Part shown: one piece after another, positions 1-5,980 of the stretch | Position numbering within the stretch: the first letter of the stretch is position 1 | Layout: each line of letters opens with the position of its first letter | DNA from: Firmicutes bacterium UBA6806 | Lineage (GTDB): Bacteria; Bacillota; Clostridia; Peptostreptococcales; Acidaminobacteraceae | Length of the DNA: 25,265 bases | NCBI GenBank assembly: GCA_002452745.1 | Contig: DKFC01000056.1 | Location: 1 to 25,265 of the forward strand | Direction: 5' to 3' | Program-made: the position numbers and the translations under genes | The notes under the pieces: model-generated | Seen by the model: only the letters and a program-made list of their open reading frames with translations | The model's database searches: none | What the model was told of the DNA's origin: nothing

Positions 1-15
1 AGGTTCGACTTTTTC

Positions 16-46
16 AGTGCCCTCTGAACTGCCTGAGGGCATTTTC
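16..46 (+). terminator. Hairpin at window edge, possible terminator of an upstream gene
   Basis: TGCCCTC (18-24) pairs with GAGGGCA (35-41), a 7-bp stem with a 10-nt loop, extendable by a G-U and an A-T pair. It is followed by only four T residues, so termination would be weak. It could equally be a processing or leader structure ahead of the small ORF at 68. The upstream gene is outside the window, so its role cannot be settled. Confidence 0.35.
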
Positions 47-67
47 AGTCAGAAAGGAAGTGTCTAT

Positions 68-184
68 ATGAGTTACATGAGCGGAATGATAAATGCAAAA
101 GGGTATGTCATGGTTCTAATCGACAAAAAAATCGTCGATTTTGAATGGAAAATGTACCTGAAAAGCGAATTTAGAAACCGATAA
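68..184 (+). CDS. Possible 38-aa small protein, function unknown
   Basis: An ATG at 68 opens a 38-codon frame ending in TAA at 182-184. It is preceded by a purine-rich GGAAG (56-60) at a usable 7-nt spacing. The product starts MSYMSGMINA and ends KSEFRNR; it is basic, with a short hydrophobic stretch (GYVMVLI) but no convincing membrane helix or metal motif. It sits between a hairpin (18-41) and a strong terminator (222-273), so it could be a short gene read from upstream. I do not recognise the family. Against it: the ORF is short, and an AATCGAC/GTCGATT inverted repeat (118-140) lies inside it, so the stretch may instead be structured non-coding sequence. Confidence 0.35.
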   Translation: MSYMSGMINAKGYVMVLIDKKIVDFEWKMYLKSEFRNR

Positions 185-221
185 TATAAATAAATATAAA
201 AATTTATAGATGTCATCGAGT

Positions 222-273
222 CAAATAATCGCTTGAGAATTAGAGACTTACAGATTAGGCGATTATTTGTTTT
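222..273 (+). terminator. Rho-independent terminator
   Basis: CAAATAATCGC (222-232) pairs perfectly with GCGATTATTTG (259-269), an 11-bp stem with a 26-nt loop, and runs into TTTT. It closes whatever transcript enters from the left and insulates the aspartokinase promoter. The AT-rich stem and long loop make it weaker than the terminator at 9512-9542. Confidence 0.6.
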
Positions 274-306
274 AAAAAAAATACAAGAATTTTATGAGTA
301 AAAATC

Positions 307-335
307 TTGAATGCATTTATAAAATGTGCTAAGAT
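307..335 (+). promoter_or_regulatory. Sigma-A promoter of the lysC S-box transcript
   Basis: TTGAAT (-35, 307-312) and TAAGAT (-10, 330-335) are separated by exactly 17 bp. Transcription would begin about 50 nt upstream of the riboswitch P1 helix at 388. The -10 context AAATGTGCTAAGAT is nearly identical to that of the second S-box promoter (AAATGTGCTAAAAT, 1880-1893). Confidence 0.6.
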
Positions 336-387
336 TGCAATTAAGTTCATGTTGCGAACAAACATGGACACGTAAAATTGAATAGAC

Positions 388-543
388 CTTATCCAGAGTG
401 ACCGAGAGACCAGGCTCTATGACGTCCAGCAACCTGCATCCCATTCGATGCGTGGTGCCAATTCCTGCATTTCATCTCGAAGTGGAAGATAAGAAAAAGT
501 ATGAAATCTTTGTCGCCTTCATTTTGAGTGCGACTTTTTTTAT
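388..543 (+). promoter_or_regulatory. SAM-I (S-box) riboswitch with terminator, upstream of aspartokinase
   Basis: The aptamer runs 388-493. CTTATC (388-393) and GATAAG (488-493) form P1. Between them are the conserved S-box blocks: CAGAGTG followed by a GAGAGACC segment, then ATGACGTCC-AGCAACC, then a GCATCCCATTCGATGC hairpin and GTGGTGCCAATTCCTGC. The expression platform is a terminator: GTCGC (512-516) pairs with GCGAC (530-534) and is followed by eight or more T residues. From what is known of the class, SAM binding favours the terminator, so the downstream aspartokinase should be expressed when SAM and methionine are low. This places aspartokinase in the methionine rather than the lysine regulon. 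Confidence 0.93.
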
Positions 544-599
544 TTATAGGATTGGTCTATAAAAATCAATAAATTATCATGGGAGAAAGGAGGTTTTTT

Positions 600-1808
600 A
601 TGAATATTATCGTACAGAAATATGGTGGAACTTCAATGGCAGATGCTAAATGCGTCAAAAATGTGGCGGAAAAGGTGGTTCGCACGAAGCGAAAGGGCAA
701 TAAAGTAGTTGTTGTTGTATCAGCACCAGCGGGCATGACAGATGAACTTGTAAAAAGGGCTAGAGAAGTGACTGAAAAACCTTCTGGAAGAGAACTGGAT
801 ATGATATTGGCCACTGGAGAGCAGATTTCGATCTCATTGCTGGCAATGGCAATAAAGGAAATGGGAGAGGATGCGATCTCCTTCACAAGTACTCAAGTGG
901 GCATTATTACAGATGACAACCACAATAAGGCAAAGATAGAGTCCATCAACACAGAAAAAATCAATGGGGCGCTTGATGATGGAAAAGTTGTCATTATAGC
1001 GGGCTTTCAAGGGGTGACTAGGGACTTTGAAATCACCACTTTGGGAAGAGGTGGATCTGATACTTCGGCAGTGGCAATCGGTGTGGCGCTGAAGGCGAAA
1101 GAAGTTGAAATCTATACAGATGTGGATGGCGTATACACTGCTGATCCTAGAATTGTGCCCGGTGCTCATAAGATGTCTAAGATTTCTTTTGATGAGATGC
1201 TTGAAATGGCTGGATCTGGGGCTAAAGTGCTACATTTGAGAAGTGTGGAATTGGCTGCAAAAAACCACATGCCAATTCACTTGAGATCATCGTTTACAGA
1301 TACCATTGGAACTTATGTTGTGGAGGAGGATAAAGATATGGAACAGGTGTTGGTCAGAGGTGTGGCCCATACGACAAATAATGCTAAAATTACAATGGCA
1401 AGCGTGCCACATACATCACAAAACATTGCTTATATTTTTGATGAAATTGCAAAAAATCATATAAACGTAGATGTAATCACTCAAAATTATGTCAATAAAA
1501 ACAGTTTGACTATTTCCTTTACAGTTTCAGAAGATGAGTATGATGCGGCTCTTGCCCTCACTCAAAAGATAGGGGAAAAGGTACAGGCAAAATCGGTGTT
1601 TGGAAATTCAGAAGTGGCAAAAGTCTGTATTATTGGGGTGGGGATGAAATCCACACCGGGTGTTGCCTCTAGGGTTTTTAAATGTCTGGCGGATCAGGAT
1701 GTTGAAATTGATATGGTATCGACTTCGGATATAAACATCTCCTGTATCATCAAGCAAAGCGATTATCAGAGAGCAGTTCTTGCAATTCATACAGAATTTA
1801 ATTTATAG
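600..1808 (+). CDS. lysC: Aspartokinase (aspartate kinase), monofunctional
   Basis: Catalyses ATP-dependent phosphorylation of L-aspartate, the first step toward aspartate semialdehyde. The 402-residue length is normal for a monofunctional enzyme. Motifs: KYGGTS near the N-terminus, GRGGSDTSAVA near residue 150, and TDVDGVYTADPRIV near 175. Two C-terminal ACT-type regulatory segments follow (about residues 260-330 and 340-402; the second contains STPGVASRVFKCL). An in-frame ATG at 579 exists, but AAAGGAGG at 586-593 lies 6 nt upstream of the ATG at 600, so 600 is the likely start. The gene is alone behind an S-box riboswitch. Since the homocysteine synthase downstream uses aspartate semialdehyde directly, this isozyme probably feeds methionine synthesis. 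The dehydrogenase (asd) is not in the window. Effector specificity of the ACT domains cannot be read from sequence. Confidence 0.95.
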   Translation: MNIIVQKYGGTSMADAKCVKNVAEKVVRTKRKGNKVVVVVSAPAGMTDELVKRAREVTEKPSGRELDMILATGEQISISLLAMAIKEMGEDAISFTSTQVGIITDDNHNKAKIESINTEKINGALDDGKVVIIAGFQGVTRDFEITTLGRGGSDTSAVAIGVALKAKEVEIYTDVDGVYTADPRIVPGAHKMSKISFDEMLEMAGSGAKVLHLRSVELAAKNHMPIHLRSSFTDTIGTYVVEEDKDMEQVLVRGVAHTTNNAKITMASVPHTSQNIAYIFDEIAKNHINVDVITQNYVNKNSLTISFTVSEDEYDAALALTQKIGEKVQAKSVFGNSEVAKVCIIGVGMKSTPGVASRVFKCLADQDVEIDMVSTSDINISCIIKQSDYQRAVLAIHTEFNL

Positions 1809-1864
1809 AAAAAGGAATCAAAAGAATGTATTAAAAAAAAGACATAATTACCTGAAAAAAAGTA

Positions 1865-1893
1865 TTGTGATGAAGGGTTAAATGTGCTAAAAT
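1865..1893 (+). promoter_or_regulatory. Sigma-A promoter of the second S-box transcript
   Basis: TTGTGA (-35, 1865-1870) and TAAAAT (-10, 1888-1893) are separated by 17 bp. It starts a transcript reading into the second riboswitch about 70 nt downstream. Its AAATGTGCTAAAAT core closely matches the lysC promoter, which suggests the whole leader was duplicated. Confidence 0.6.
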
Positions 1894-1961
1894 CATAAAA
1901 ACTAAATAGTGAAGGCAAAAATTCATTTATGTATGCCTATTAAAAATTGAATATCCTTGAA

Positions 1962-2118
1962 TTTATCAAGAGTGGCTGAGAGACTGGCTCAATGACGCCC
2001 GGCAACCTACATCCCATTTGATGTGTGGTGCTAATTCCTGCATTTCGAAAGAAATGAAAGATAAAAGCAGTACTTGTTGTACCCAAATGTCGTTCATTTC
2101 ACTGAACGACATTTTTTT
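1962..2118 (+). promoter_or_regulatory. Second SAM-I (S-box) riboswitch with terminator, ahead of the homocysteine/methionine operon
   Basis: The aptamer runs about 1962-2065: TTTATC (1962-1967) pairs with GATAAA (2060-2065) as P1, enclosing AAGAGTGGCTGAGAGACTGG, ATGACGCCCGGCAACC, an ACATCCCATTTGATGT hairpin and TGGTGCTAATTCCTGC. The terminator is very clear: ATGTCGTTCA (2087-2096) pairs with TGAACGACAT (2103-2112), then seven T residues. The aptamer is strongly similar to the one at 388-493. Its natural target is presumably the operon starting at 2995, but an IS200-type element now lies directly between them. Confidence 0.93.
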
Positions 2119-2140
2119 ATTATGGACTTTAGTCTGTTGA

Positions 2141-2154
2141 GCACGCATGCGTGC
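2141..2154. repeat. 14-bp perfect palindrome at the IS left flank
   Basis: GCACGCATGCGTGC is fully self-complementary. It sits between the S-box terminator and the IS200 left-end hairpin (2167-2183). It may be part of the element's left tip or a host sequence at the insertion site; the exact boundary is not determinable here. Confidence 0.5.
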
Positions 2155-2166
2155 GAAATATAAAAC

Positions 2167-2183
2167 CACCCGCTATGCGGGTG
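2167..2183 (+). repeat. IS200 left-end hairpin
   Basis: Seven-bp stem CACCCGC/GCGGGTG with a TAT loop. In this family TnpA recognises such imperfect-palindrome hairpins in single-stranded DNA at both ends; the flanking AAAACC matches the right-end hairpin context. Confidence 0.75.
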
Positions 2184-2275
2184 CGGAAACGAAAGTTATA
2201 CAAAAAAATCACCATTCTTTTTATAATTAGGAGTGTTCAAGCTACCTAAAAATAAAGAAAAAGAAAGGTGATAAA

Positions 2276-2731
2276 ATGGCAAACAAAACAAATAGCTTAG
2301 CCCACACAAAGTGGATGTGTAAGTATCATATTGTGTTCACTCCTAAGTATAGACGAAAGATAATCTATAATCAATACAAGGAGAGCATAAAAGAGATTAT
2401 AAAGCAGTTATGCAGATATAAGGGAGTAGAGATAATAGAAGGTCATATAATGCCAGATCACATTCATATGTTAGTGAGTATACCACCCAAAATCAGTGTA
2501 TCAAGCTTCATGGGATATCTAAAAGGGAAAAGTGCGCTAATGATATTTGATAAACACGCAAATTTGAAATACAAATATGGAAACAGACACTTTTGGGCAG
2601 AAGGATATTATGTAAGCACGGTAGGAATGAATGAGGCAACGATAAAAAAGTACATTCAAGAACAAGAAAAGCAAGATATTATGAAAGATAAGTTAAGTGT
2701 AAAAGAATACGAAGACCCCTTCAAGGGGTAG
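2276..2731 (+). CDS. tnpA: IS200-type Y1 (HUH) transposase TnpA
   Basis: Single-strand DNA transposase of 151 residues, the usual size for the family. It carries the HUH metal motif in MPDHIHMLV (HxH near residues 62-64) and the catalytic tyrosine in the C-terminal helix, KKYIQEQEKQ (near residue 126). The N-terminal WMCKYHIVFTPKYRRK is the family signature. AGAAAGGTG upstream (about 2263-2271) serves as ribosome binding site. The frame is complete with no disrupted key residue, so the enzyme is probably functional. Being co-directional behind an S-box riboswitch, its mRNA could be made by read-through when SAM is low. Known IS200 elements limit TnpA translation with an RNA hairpin in the leader; whether the structures at 2141-2183 do so here is inference. 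Confidence 0.93.
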   Translation: MANKTNSLAHTKWMCKYHIVFTPKYRRKIIYNQYKESIKEIIKQLCRYKGVEIIEGHIMPDHIHMLVSIPPKISVSSFMGYLKGKSALMIFDKHANLKYKYGNRHFWAEGYYVSTVGMNEATIKKYIQEQEKQDIMKDKLSVKEYEDPFKG

Positions 2732-2843
2732 CCGGTAATCCTCAACCCTTTAGGGTTAGGCGAAAGTGGCAAAGGCACTAAGGCTTGAACAAAGTGAAAG
2801 CCAGCGTCTTTAGGCGCTGGCCGGTAACATGCCCTTATAGGGC
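2716..2843 (+). repeat. Array of hairpins in the IS200 3' region
   Basis: Beginning in the last codons of tnpA there are four small stem-loops before the terminal one: CCCCT-TCA-AGGGG (2716-2728), AACCC-TTTA-GGGTT (2744-2757), GCCAGCGTC-TTTA-GGCGCTGGC (2800-2821, one G-U pair), and GCCCT-TAT-AGGGC (2831-2843). GGCTT (2782-2786) can also pair with AAGCC (2798-2802), competing with the third stem. The octamer GCCGGTAA occurs twice (2731-2738 and 2820-2827). No ORF covers 2732-2850. The region looks like structured RNA or a DNA-structure array rather than spacer; function unknown. Confidence 0.6.
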
Positions 2844-2851
2844 GTAACCAA

Positions 2852-2872
2852 ACCACCCGTTTTACGGGTGGT
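2852..2872 (+). repeat. IS200 right-end hairpin
   Basis: Nine-bp perfect stem ACCACCCGT/ACGGGTGGT with a TTT loop. It shares the AAACCACCCG context with the left-end hairpin and is followed by CATGATTTT, where the right cleavage site is expected. Confidence 0.75.
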
Positions 2873-2914
2873 CATGATTTTATGTCATTGAACAAGCAAT
2901 CTGGCAAAACATAG

Positions 2915-2936
2915 GGGCGATGCCCAAGTTTTTTAT
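2915..2936 (+). terminator. Weak terminator-like hairpin between the IS and the met operon
   Basis: GGGC (2915-2918) and GCCC (2922-2925) form a 4-bp GC stem with a GAT loop, followed by AAG and six T residues. It is too short to be a confident terminator but could reduce read-through from the riboswitch/IS side. No good promoter is visible between it and the ATG at 2995. Confidence 0.25.
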
Positions 2937-2994
2937 TTTACAATTTACACAAAGCAGTACAAGAACAGGGAGAACTTGAAGAGAGGATGAGAAT

Positions 2995-4161
2995 ATGGCA
3001 AAGACTTATGAGGAAATCAATCAAAAGATACGAGATGGCAAAGCAGTGGTGGTTACAGCGGAAGAGATTATAGGAATCATCGCAGAGAAGGGTATTGAAA
3101 AAACGGCTGAATATGTGGACGTCGTCACCACCGCAACTTTTGGGCCAATGTGTTCAAGTGGTGCATTTTTGAACTTCGGTCATACGTCGCCGCCAATTCG
3201 CATGCAAAAGACGCTGCTCAATCAAGTGGAGGGTTACTCTGGAATAGCGGCTGTGGACACCTACATAGGAGCAACTGAGTGGTCTAATGATAGGGGGATT
3301 GAATATGGAGGGGCACATGTGATTTGCGATTTGATTGACGGAAAGGATATTGAATTGGAGGCGTACTCAAACGGAACAGATTGCTATCCTCGAAAGGAAG
3401 TGAGGACAAGCATCAATTTGGCGTCTTTAAATGAGGCATATCTATTTAATCCCAGAAACGCCTATCAAAATTACAACGCAGCAACGAATTCATCGAATCG
3501 GACTGTAAAAACCTATATGGGGGTTTTGAAACCAGATTTTGAAAATGTCACCTATTGCACATCAGGAGAATTGAGCCCACTCCTAAACGATCCCACATAC
3601 AGAACCATCGGAATTGGCACGCGAATCTTTTTAGCTGGGGCGCAGGGATATGTGGCATGGCAGGGGACACAGTTCAATTCAAGTGCACAGCGAGATGAAA
3701 ACGGCGTCCCAGTAAAACCCGCAGGAACACTTGCCGTTATTGGCGATCTCAAGCAAATGGATACTCGATATATACAGCCAGGCGTTTTCGAAGGCTATGG
3801 AGTGTCACTGTTTCTCGGAATTGGGATACCAATCCCCATATTAGATGAAGAAATGGTTAAATCAGTTGGAGTAACCAATCGAGATATCAAGACAAATGTA
3901 GTTGATTATGGACGTGAAGATGGTCGAAAAGATGTGGTCAGAAGTGTCAATTACGAAGAGCTTAGAAGTGGTTCAATTGAGATTGCTGGCAAATTGGTGA
4001 AGACAGCGCCAATAACCTCGTTAAAAAAATCAAGAGAAATTGCGGCGTTGCTTAAATCTCAAATAGAATCTGGAGCGTTTTTACTTCAGAAGCCAATAGA
4101 GGCTTTCGGGACAGATGGTGTTGTAAACGGACTTAAGATAGAGGAGGCGTTCAATAAATGA
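2995..4161 (+). CDS. Homocysteine biosynthesis protein, DUF39/COG1900 (L-aspartate semialdehyde sulfurtransferase)
   Basis: This family, studied in Methanosarcina acetivorans (MA1821), converts aspartate 4-semialdehyde and a sulfide-derived sulfur to homocysteine, bypassing homoserine. The protein has 388 residues, the size of the DUF39 domain alone, so it lacks the C-terminal CBS domains of the archaeal form. Cysteines at 53 (GPMCSSG) and 130 (NGTDCYP) lie where catalytically important cysteines are reported for MA1821, from memory. YCTSGELSPL and IGIGTRIFLAGAQGYV are further family-like segments. AGAGG at 2982-2986 gives an 8-nt spacing to the ATG. The stop overlaps the next start (ATGA), so it is translationally coupled to the ferredoxin. 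Context (S-box leader, ferredoxin, COG2122, metF, metH) strongly supports the role. Confidence 0.92.
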   Translation: MAKTYEEINQKIRDGKAVVVTAEEIIGIIAEKGIEKTAEYVDVVTTATFGPMCSSGAFLNFGHTSPPIRMQKTLLNQVEGYSGIAAVDTYIGATEWSNDRGIEYGGAHVICDLIDGKDIELEAYSNGTDCYPRKEVRTSINLASLNEAYLFNPRNAYQNYNAATNSSNRTVKTYMGVLKPDFENVTYCTSGELSPLLNDPTYRTIGIGTRIFLAGAQGYVAWQGTQFNSSAQRDENGVPVKPAGTLAVIGDLKQMDTRYIQPGVFEGYGVSLFLGIGIPIPILDEEMVKSVGVTNRDIKTNVVDYGREDGRKDVVRSVNYEELRSGSIEIAGKLVKTAPITSLKKSREIAALLKSQIESGAFLLQKPIEAFGTDGVVNGLKIEEAFNK

Positions 4162-4328
4162 GTGTAAAAGTTGATGAGGAAAGGTGTGTGGATTGTGGTG
4201 TCTGTACTGGCATGTGCAATTATGAGGCGCTCAGTTTAAACGAGGATTGGTCACTAAGTTATTCATCTGAAAAATGTGTAGACTGTGGTCTTTGTATTGC
4301 AAGCTGTCCGCTCAGAGCAATTCAGTAA
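4158..4328 (+). CDS. Small 2x[4Fe-4S] ferredoxin for homocysteine synthesis
   Basis: A 56-residue protein with two four-cysteine sets: C10, C13, C16, C20 and C40, C43, C46, C50. The second ends in the classical CP; the first has CN instead of CP. The ATG overlaps the stop of the DUF39 gene (ATGA), showing coupled translation. In methanogens the partner (MA1822 type) carries an N-terminal NIL domain before the ferredoxin part. That domain is absent here, so this is the minimal form. It probably supplies electrons or carries sulfur for conversion of aspartate semialdehyde to homocysteine by the upstream enzyme. Both clusters look complete, so it should hold two [4Fe-4S] centres and act in the cytoplasm. 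Confidence 0.93.
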   Translation: MSVKVDEERCVDCGVCTGMCNYEALSLNEDWSLSYSSEKCVDCGLCIASCPLRAIQ

Positions 4329-4340
4329 GGTAATTTAGCT

Positions 4341-5057
4341 ATGTATGAAGAGCGATTTTATAGAAGAGAAATAAAAGGCAGTGCCCTATTGACCTATACA
4401 GTGGTGGATGTTGAAAGCGATCTGATGATTTATTCAGATAAAATGCTTCAAGGAGAGGTCGAGAGATGGACGCATTATTATAGAAGTCAAATACAGGCAT
4501 ATGGACAAATAAAGCCCGAGTTTTTTTCTTCTCTCGAACCCCTGATCTTTATGGAGTCTGCTCCAGAAATCGTAAGGCATATGCACAGTGCCTCTGCTAG
4601 GGTTGGTGTCGGTCCAATGGCTGCTGTAGCAGGTGCAATTTCCGAATATGTCGGCAGGAAACTGATGAGTGAATGTAGAGAAATCATCATTGAAAATGGA
4701 GGCGACATATTCTTAAAAAGCGATGAGGAAAAGTGCATTCAAATATATGCAGGCAAGTCGCCACTCTCCAATAAAATCGCCCTAAAAGTGCCGCCAAGCC
4801 CAAATGGAATTGGGATTTGTACTTCTGCTGGAACTGTTGGACATTCGCTGAGTTTTGGAAGGGCGGATGCAGTGGTGATTTTATCGGAAGATGTTCTTTT
4901 GGCGGATGCAGTAGCAACAGCCACAGGCAATCGAGTCAAGGCAAAAGACCAGATACTCGAAGGACTTGAATTTGCAAGGGGCGTTGAAGGGGTAATAGGA
5001 GTTGTGATTATTGTAGAGGATGAAATAGGTTGTTCAGGGATGATTGAACTCTGCTGA
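4341..5057 (+). CDS. UPF0280 family protein (COG2122), sulfide assimilation in homocysteine synthesis
   Basis: A 238-residue cytoplasmic protein of UPF0280, distantly related to ApbE flavin transferases. Family features: the glycine/alanine-rich segment RVGVGPMAAVAGAISEYVG (about residues 87-105), IIIENGGDIFLKS, and a C-terminal TSAGTVGHSLSFGRADAV region. In Methanosarcina acetivorans the homologue MA1715 is needed for efficient use of sulfide in homocysteine synthesis; its chemistry is not settled. It lies 12 nt after the ferredoxin and 28 nt before metF, so it belongs to the same operon. AAGG (4328-4331) is a modest ribosome binding site. With the two preceding genes it completes the three-protein set found together in anaerobes that lack the usual homoserine-based routes. 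Confidence 0.9.
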   Translation: MYEERFYRREIKGSALLTYTVVDVESDLMIYSDKMLQGEVERWTHYYRSQIQAYGQIKPEFFSSLEPLIFMESAPEIVRHMHSASARVGVGPMAAVAGAISEYVGRKLMSECREIIIENGGDIFLKSDEEKCIQIYAGKSPLSNKIALKVPPSPNGIGICTSAGTVGHSLSFGRADAVVILSEDVLLADAVATATGNRVKAKDQILEGLEFARGVEGVIGVVIIVEDEIGCSGMIELC

Positions 5058-5085
5058 ATGCCCAATCTTATATGGAGGTATTTAA

Positions 5086-5970
5086 ATGAAGATACAAGAG
5101 ATTTTTGAGAAAAAGAAACCGGCTTTGTCATTTGAAATTTTTCCGCCCAAAAGAGATGGCGATGTGAATACGATTTACAAGACGATTGATGAACTTGCAA
5201 AATTAAACCCTGATTATATCAGCGTAACTTATGGTGCGGCTGGGACAGAGAGAAGTGATGGCACTCTATTGATGGCATCCATGATTAAACAGAAGTATCA
5301 GATCGAGTCTCTTGCACATCTGACTTGTGTTTCTTCATCAAAAGCAGAAATCGACGATATCTTTGATAGATACGAACAAAATGGTATTGAAAACATTTTG
5401 GCGTTGAGAGGTGATATTCCAAATGAGCAAAAGCAAGAAACGCGTGCATTTGAATATGCATCTGACTTAATAGATTATATAAGAGAGACTAGAGCTTTCT
5501 CAATTGGTGCTGCCTGCTATCCCGAAGGCCATATCGAATCCAGAAGCAGAACGGTAGATTTGATTCATTTAAAGAACAAAGTTTCTAAAGGTGCAGACTT
5601 CTTGGTGACTCAGCTGTTCTTCGACAACGATCGCTTTTATGACTTTAGAGATGAAGCGAGGAGTTTGGACATCAATATTCCAATTACAGTTGGCATTATG
5701 CCCGTTTTAAATAGAAAACAGATTGAAAGGATGGTAGAATTAAGTGGAGCAACACTACCTGATAAGTTCAAAAAGATTCTAGTCAAATACGAGCACAAAC
5801 CAGAAGCGCTTCAAGATGCGGGACTTGCTTATGCATCTGAGCAACTGATTGACTTGCTGTCAACAGGGGTTGATGGCATTCATCTGTACGTAATGAACAA
5901 ACCAGAAGTGGCAAGAAAACTTGTGGGCAATATATCGAATATTCTGTCAGCATTGAGAGTTGAAAAATGA
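5086..5970 (+). CDS. metF: 5,10-methylenetetrahydrofolate reductase
   Basis: FAD-dependent TIM-barrel enzyme making 5-methyltetrahydrofolate, the methyl donor for MetH. The 294-residue length matches bacterial MetF. Motifs: LSFEIFPPKRDGD at residues 14-26, YISVTYGAAGT near 45, NILALRGDIP near 105, GAACYPEGHIES near 147, and FLVTQLFFDN near 178. GGAGG (5074-5078) lies 7 nt before the ATG. The stop is followed immediately by the MetH reactivation protein, whose ribosome binding site lies over the metF stop. No MetV-like zinc partner gene is seen beside it; the next gene serves cobalamin instead. Confidence 0.95.
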   Translation: MKIQEIFEKKKPALSFEIFPPKRDGDVNTIYKTIDELAKLNPDYISVTYGAAGTERSDGTLLMASMIKQKYQIESLAHLTCVSSSKAEIDDIFDRYEQNGIENILALRGDIPNEQKQETRAFEYASDLIDYIRETRAFSIGAACYPEGHIESRSRTVDLIHLKNKVSKGADFLVTQLFFDNDRFYDFRDEARSLDINIPITVGIMPVLNRKQIERMVELSGATLPDKFKKILVKYEHKPEALQDAGLAYASEQLIDLLSTGVDGIHLYVMNKPEVARKLVGNISNILSALRVEK

Positions 5971-5980
5971 GAGGTGTCCA

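Larger units (their letters stand above)
2150..2885 (+). mobile_element. IS200/IS605-family insertion element (IS200-like, tnpA only)
   Basis: The element carries a single Y1-type transposase gene and no tnpB. Its ends are marked by related subterminal hairpins, each preceded by AAACCACCCG. The left one is CACCCGC-TAT-GCGGGTG (2167-2183); the right one is ACCACCCGT-TTT-ACGGGTGGT (2852-2872). Such elements have no terminal inverted repeats or target duplications, so the limits are estimates: left tip about 15-20 nt before the left hairpin, right tip about 10-15 nt after the right hairpin. It lies in the same orientation as its neighbours, between a SAM riboswitch and the operon starting at 2995. 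The transposase frame and both end hairpins look intact, so it may be recently inserted and active. Confidence 0.85.

Noticed and set aside
1966..2169. Minus-strand 67-codon ORF
   Set aside because: It lies across the second S-box aptamer, its terminator and the IS left end, all of which are structured non-coding sequence; no ribosome binding site or recognisable motif.
2732..2885. Possible degraded tnpB or guide-RNA-bearing remnant
   Set aside because: No TnpB-like coding sequence remains in any frame; only the hairpins are seen, so a TnpB-type system cannot be claimed.
2888..2916. TTGAAC considered as -35 of a promoter for the met operon after the IS
   Set aside because: At 16-18 bp spacing the -10 would be CATAGG/ATAGGG, which is too far from consensus.
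4687..5200. Minus-strand ORFs of 76 and 153 codons opposite UPF0280/metF
   Set aside because: Antisense to two well-identified genes in the operon, with no ribosome binding site or known domain; shadow frames.
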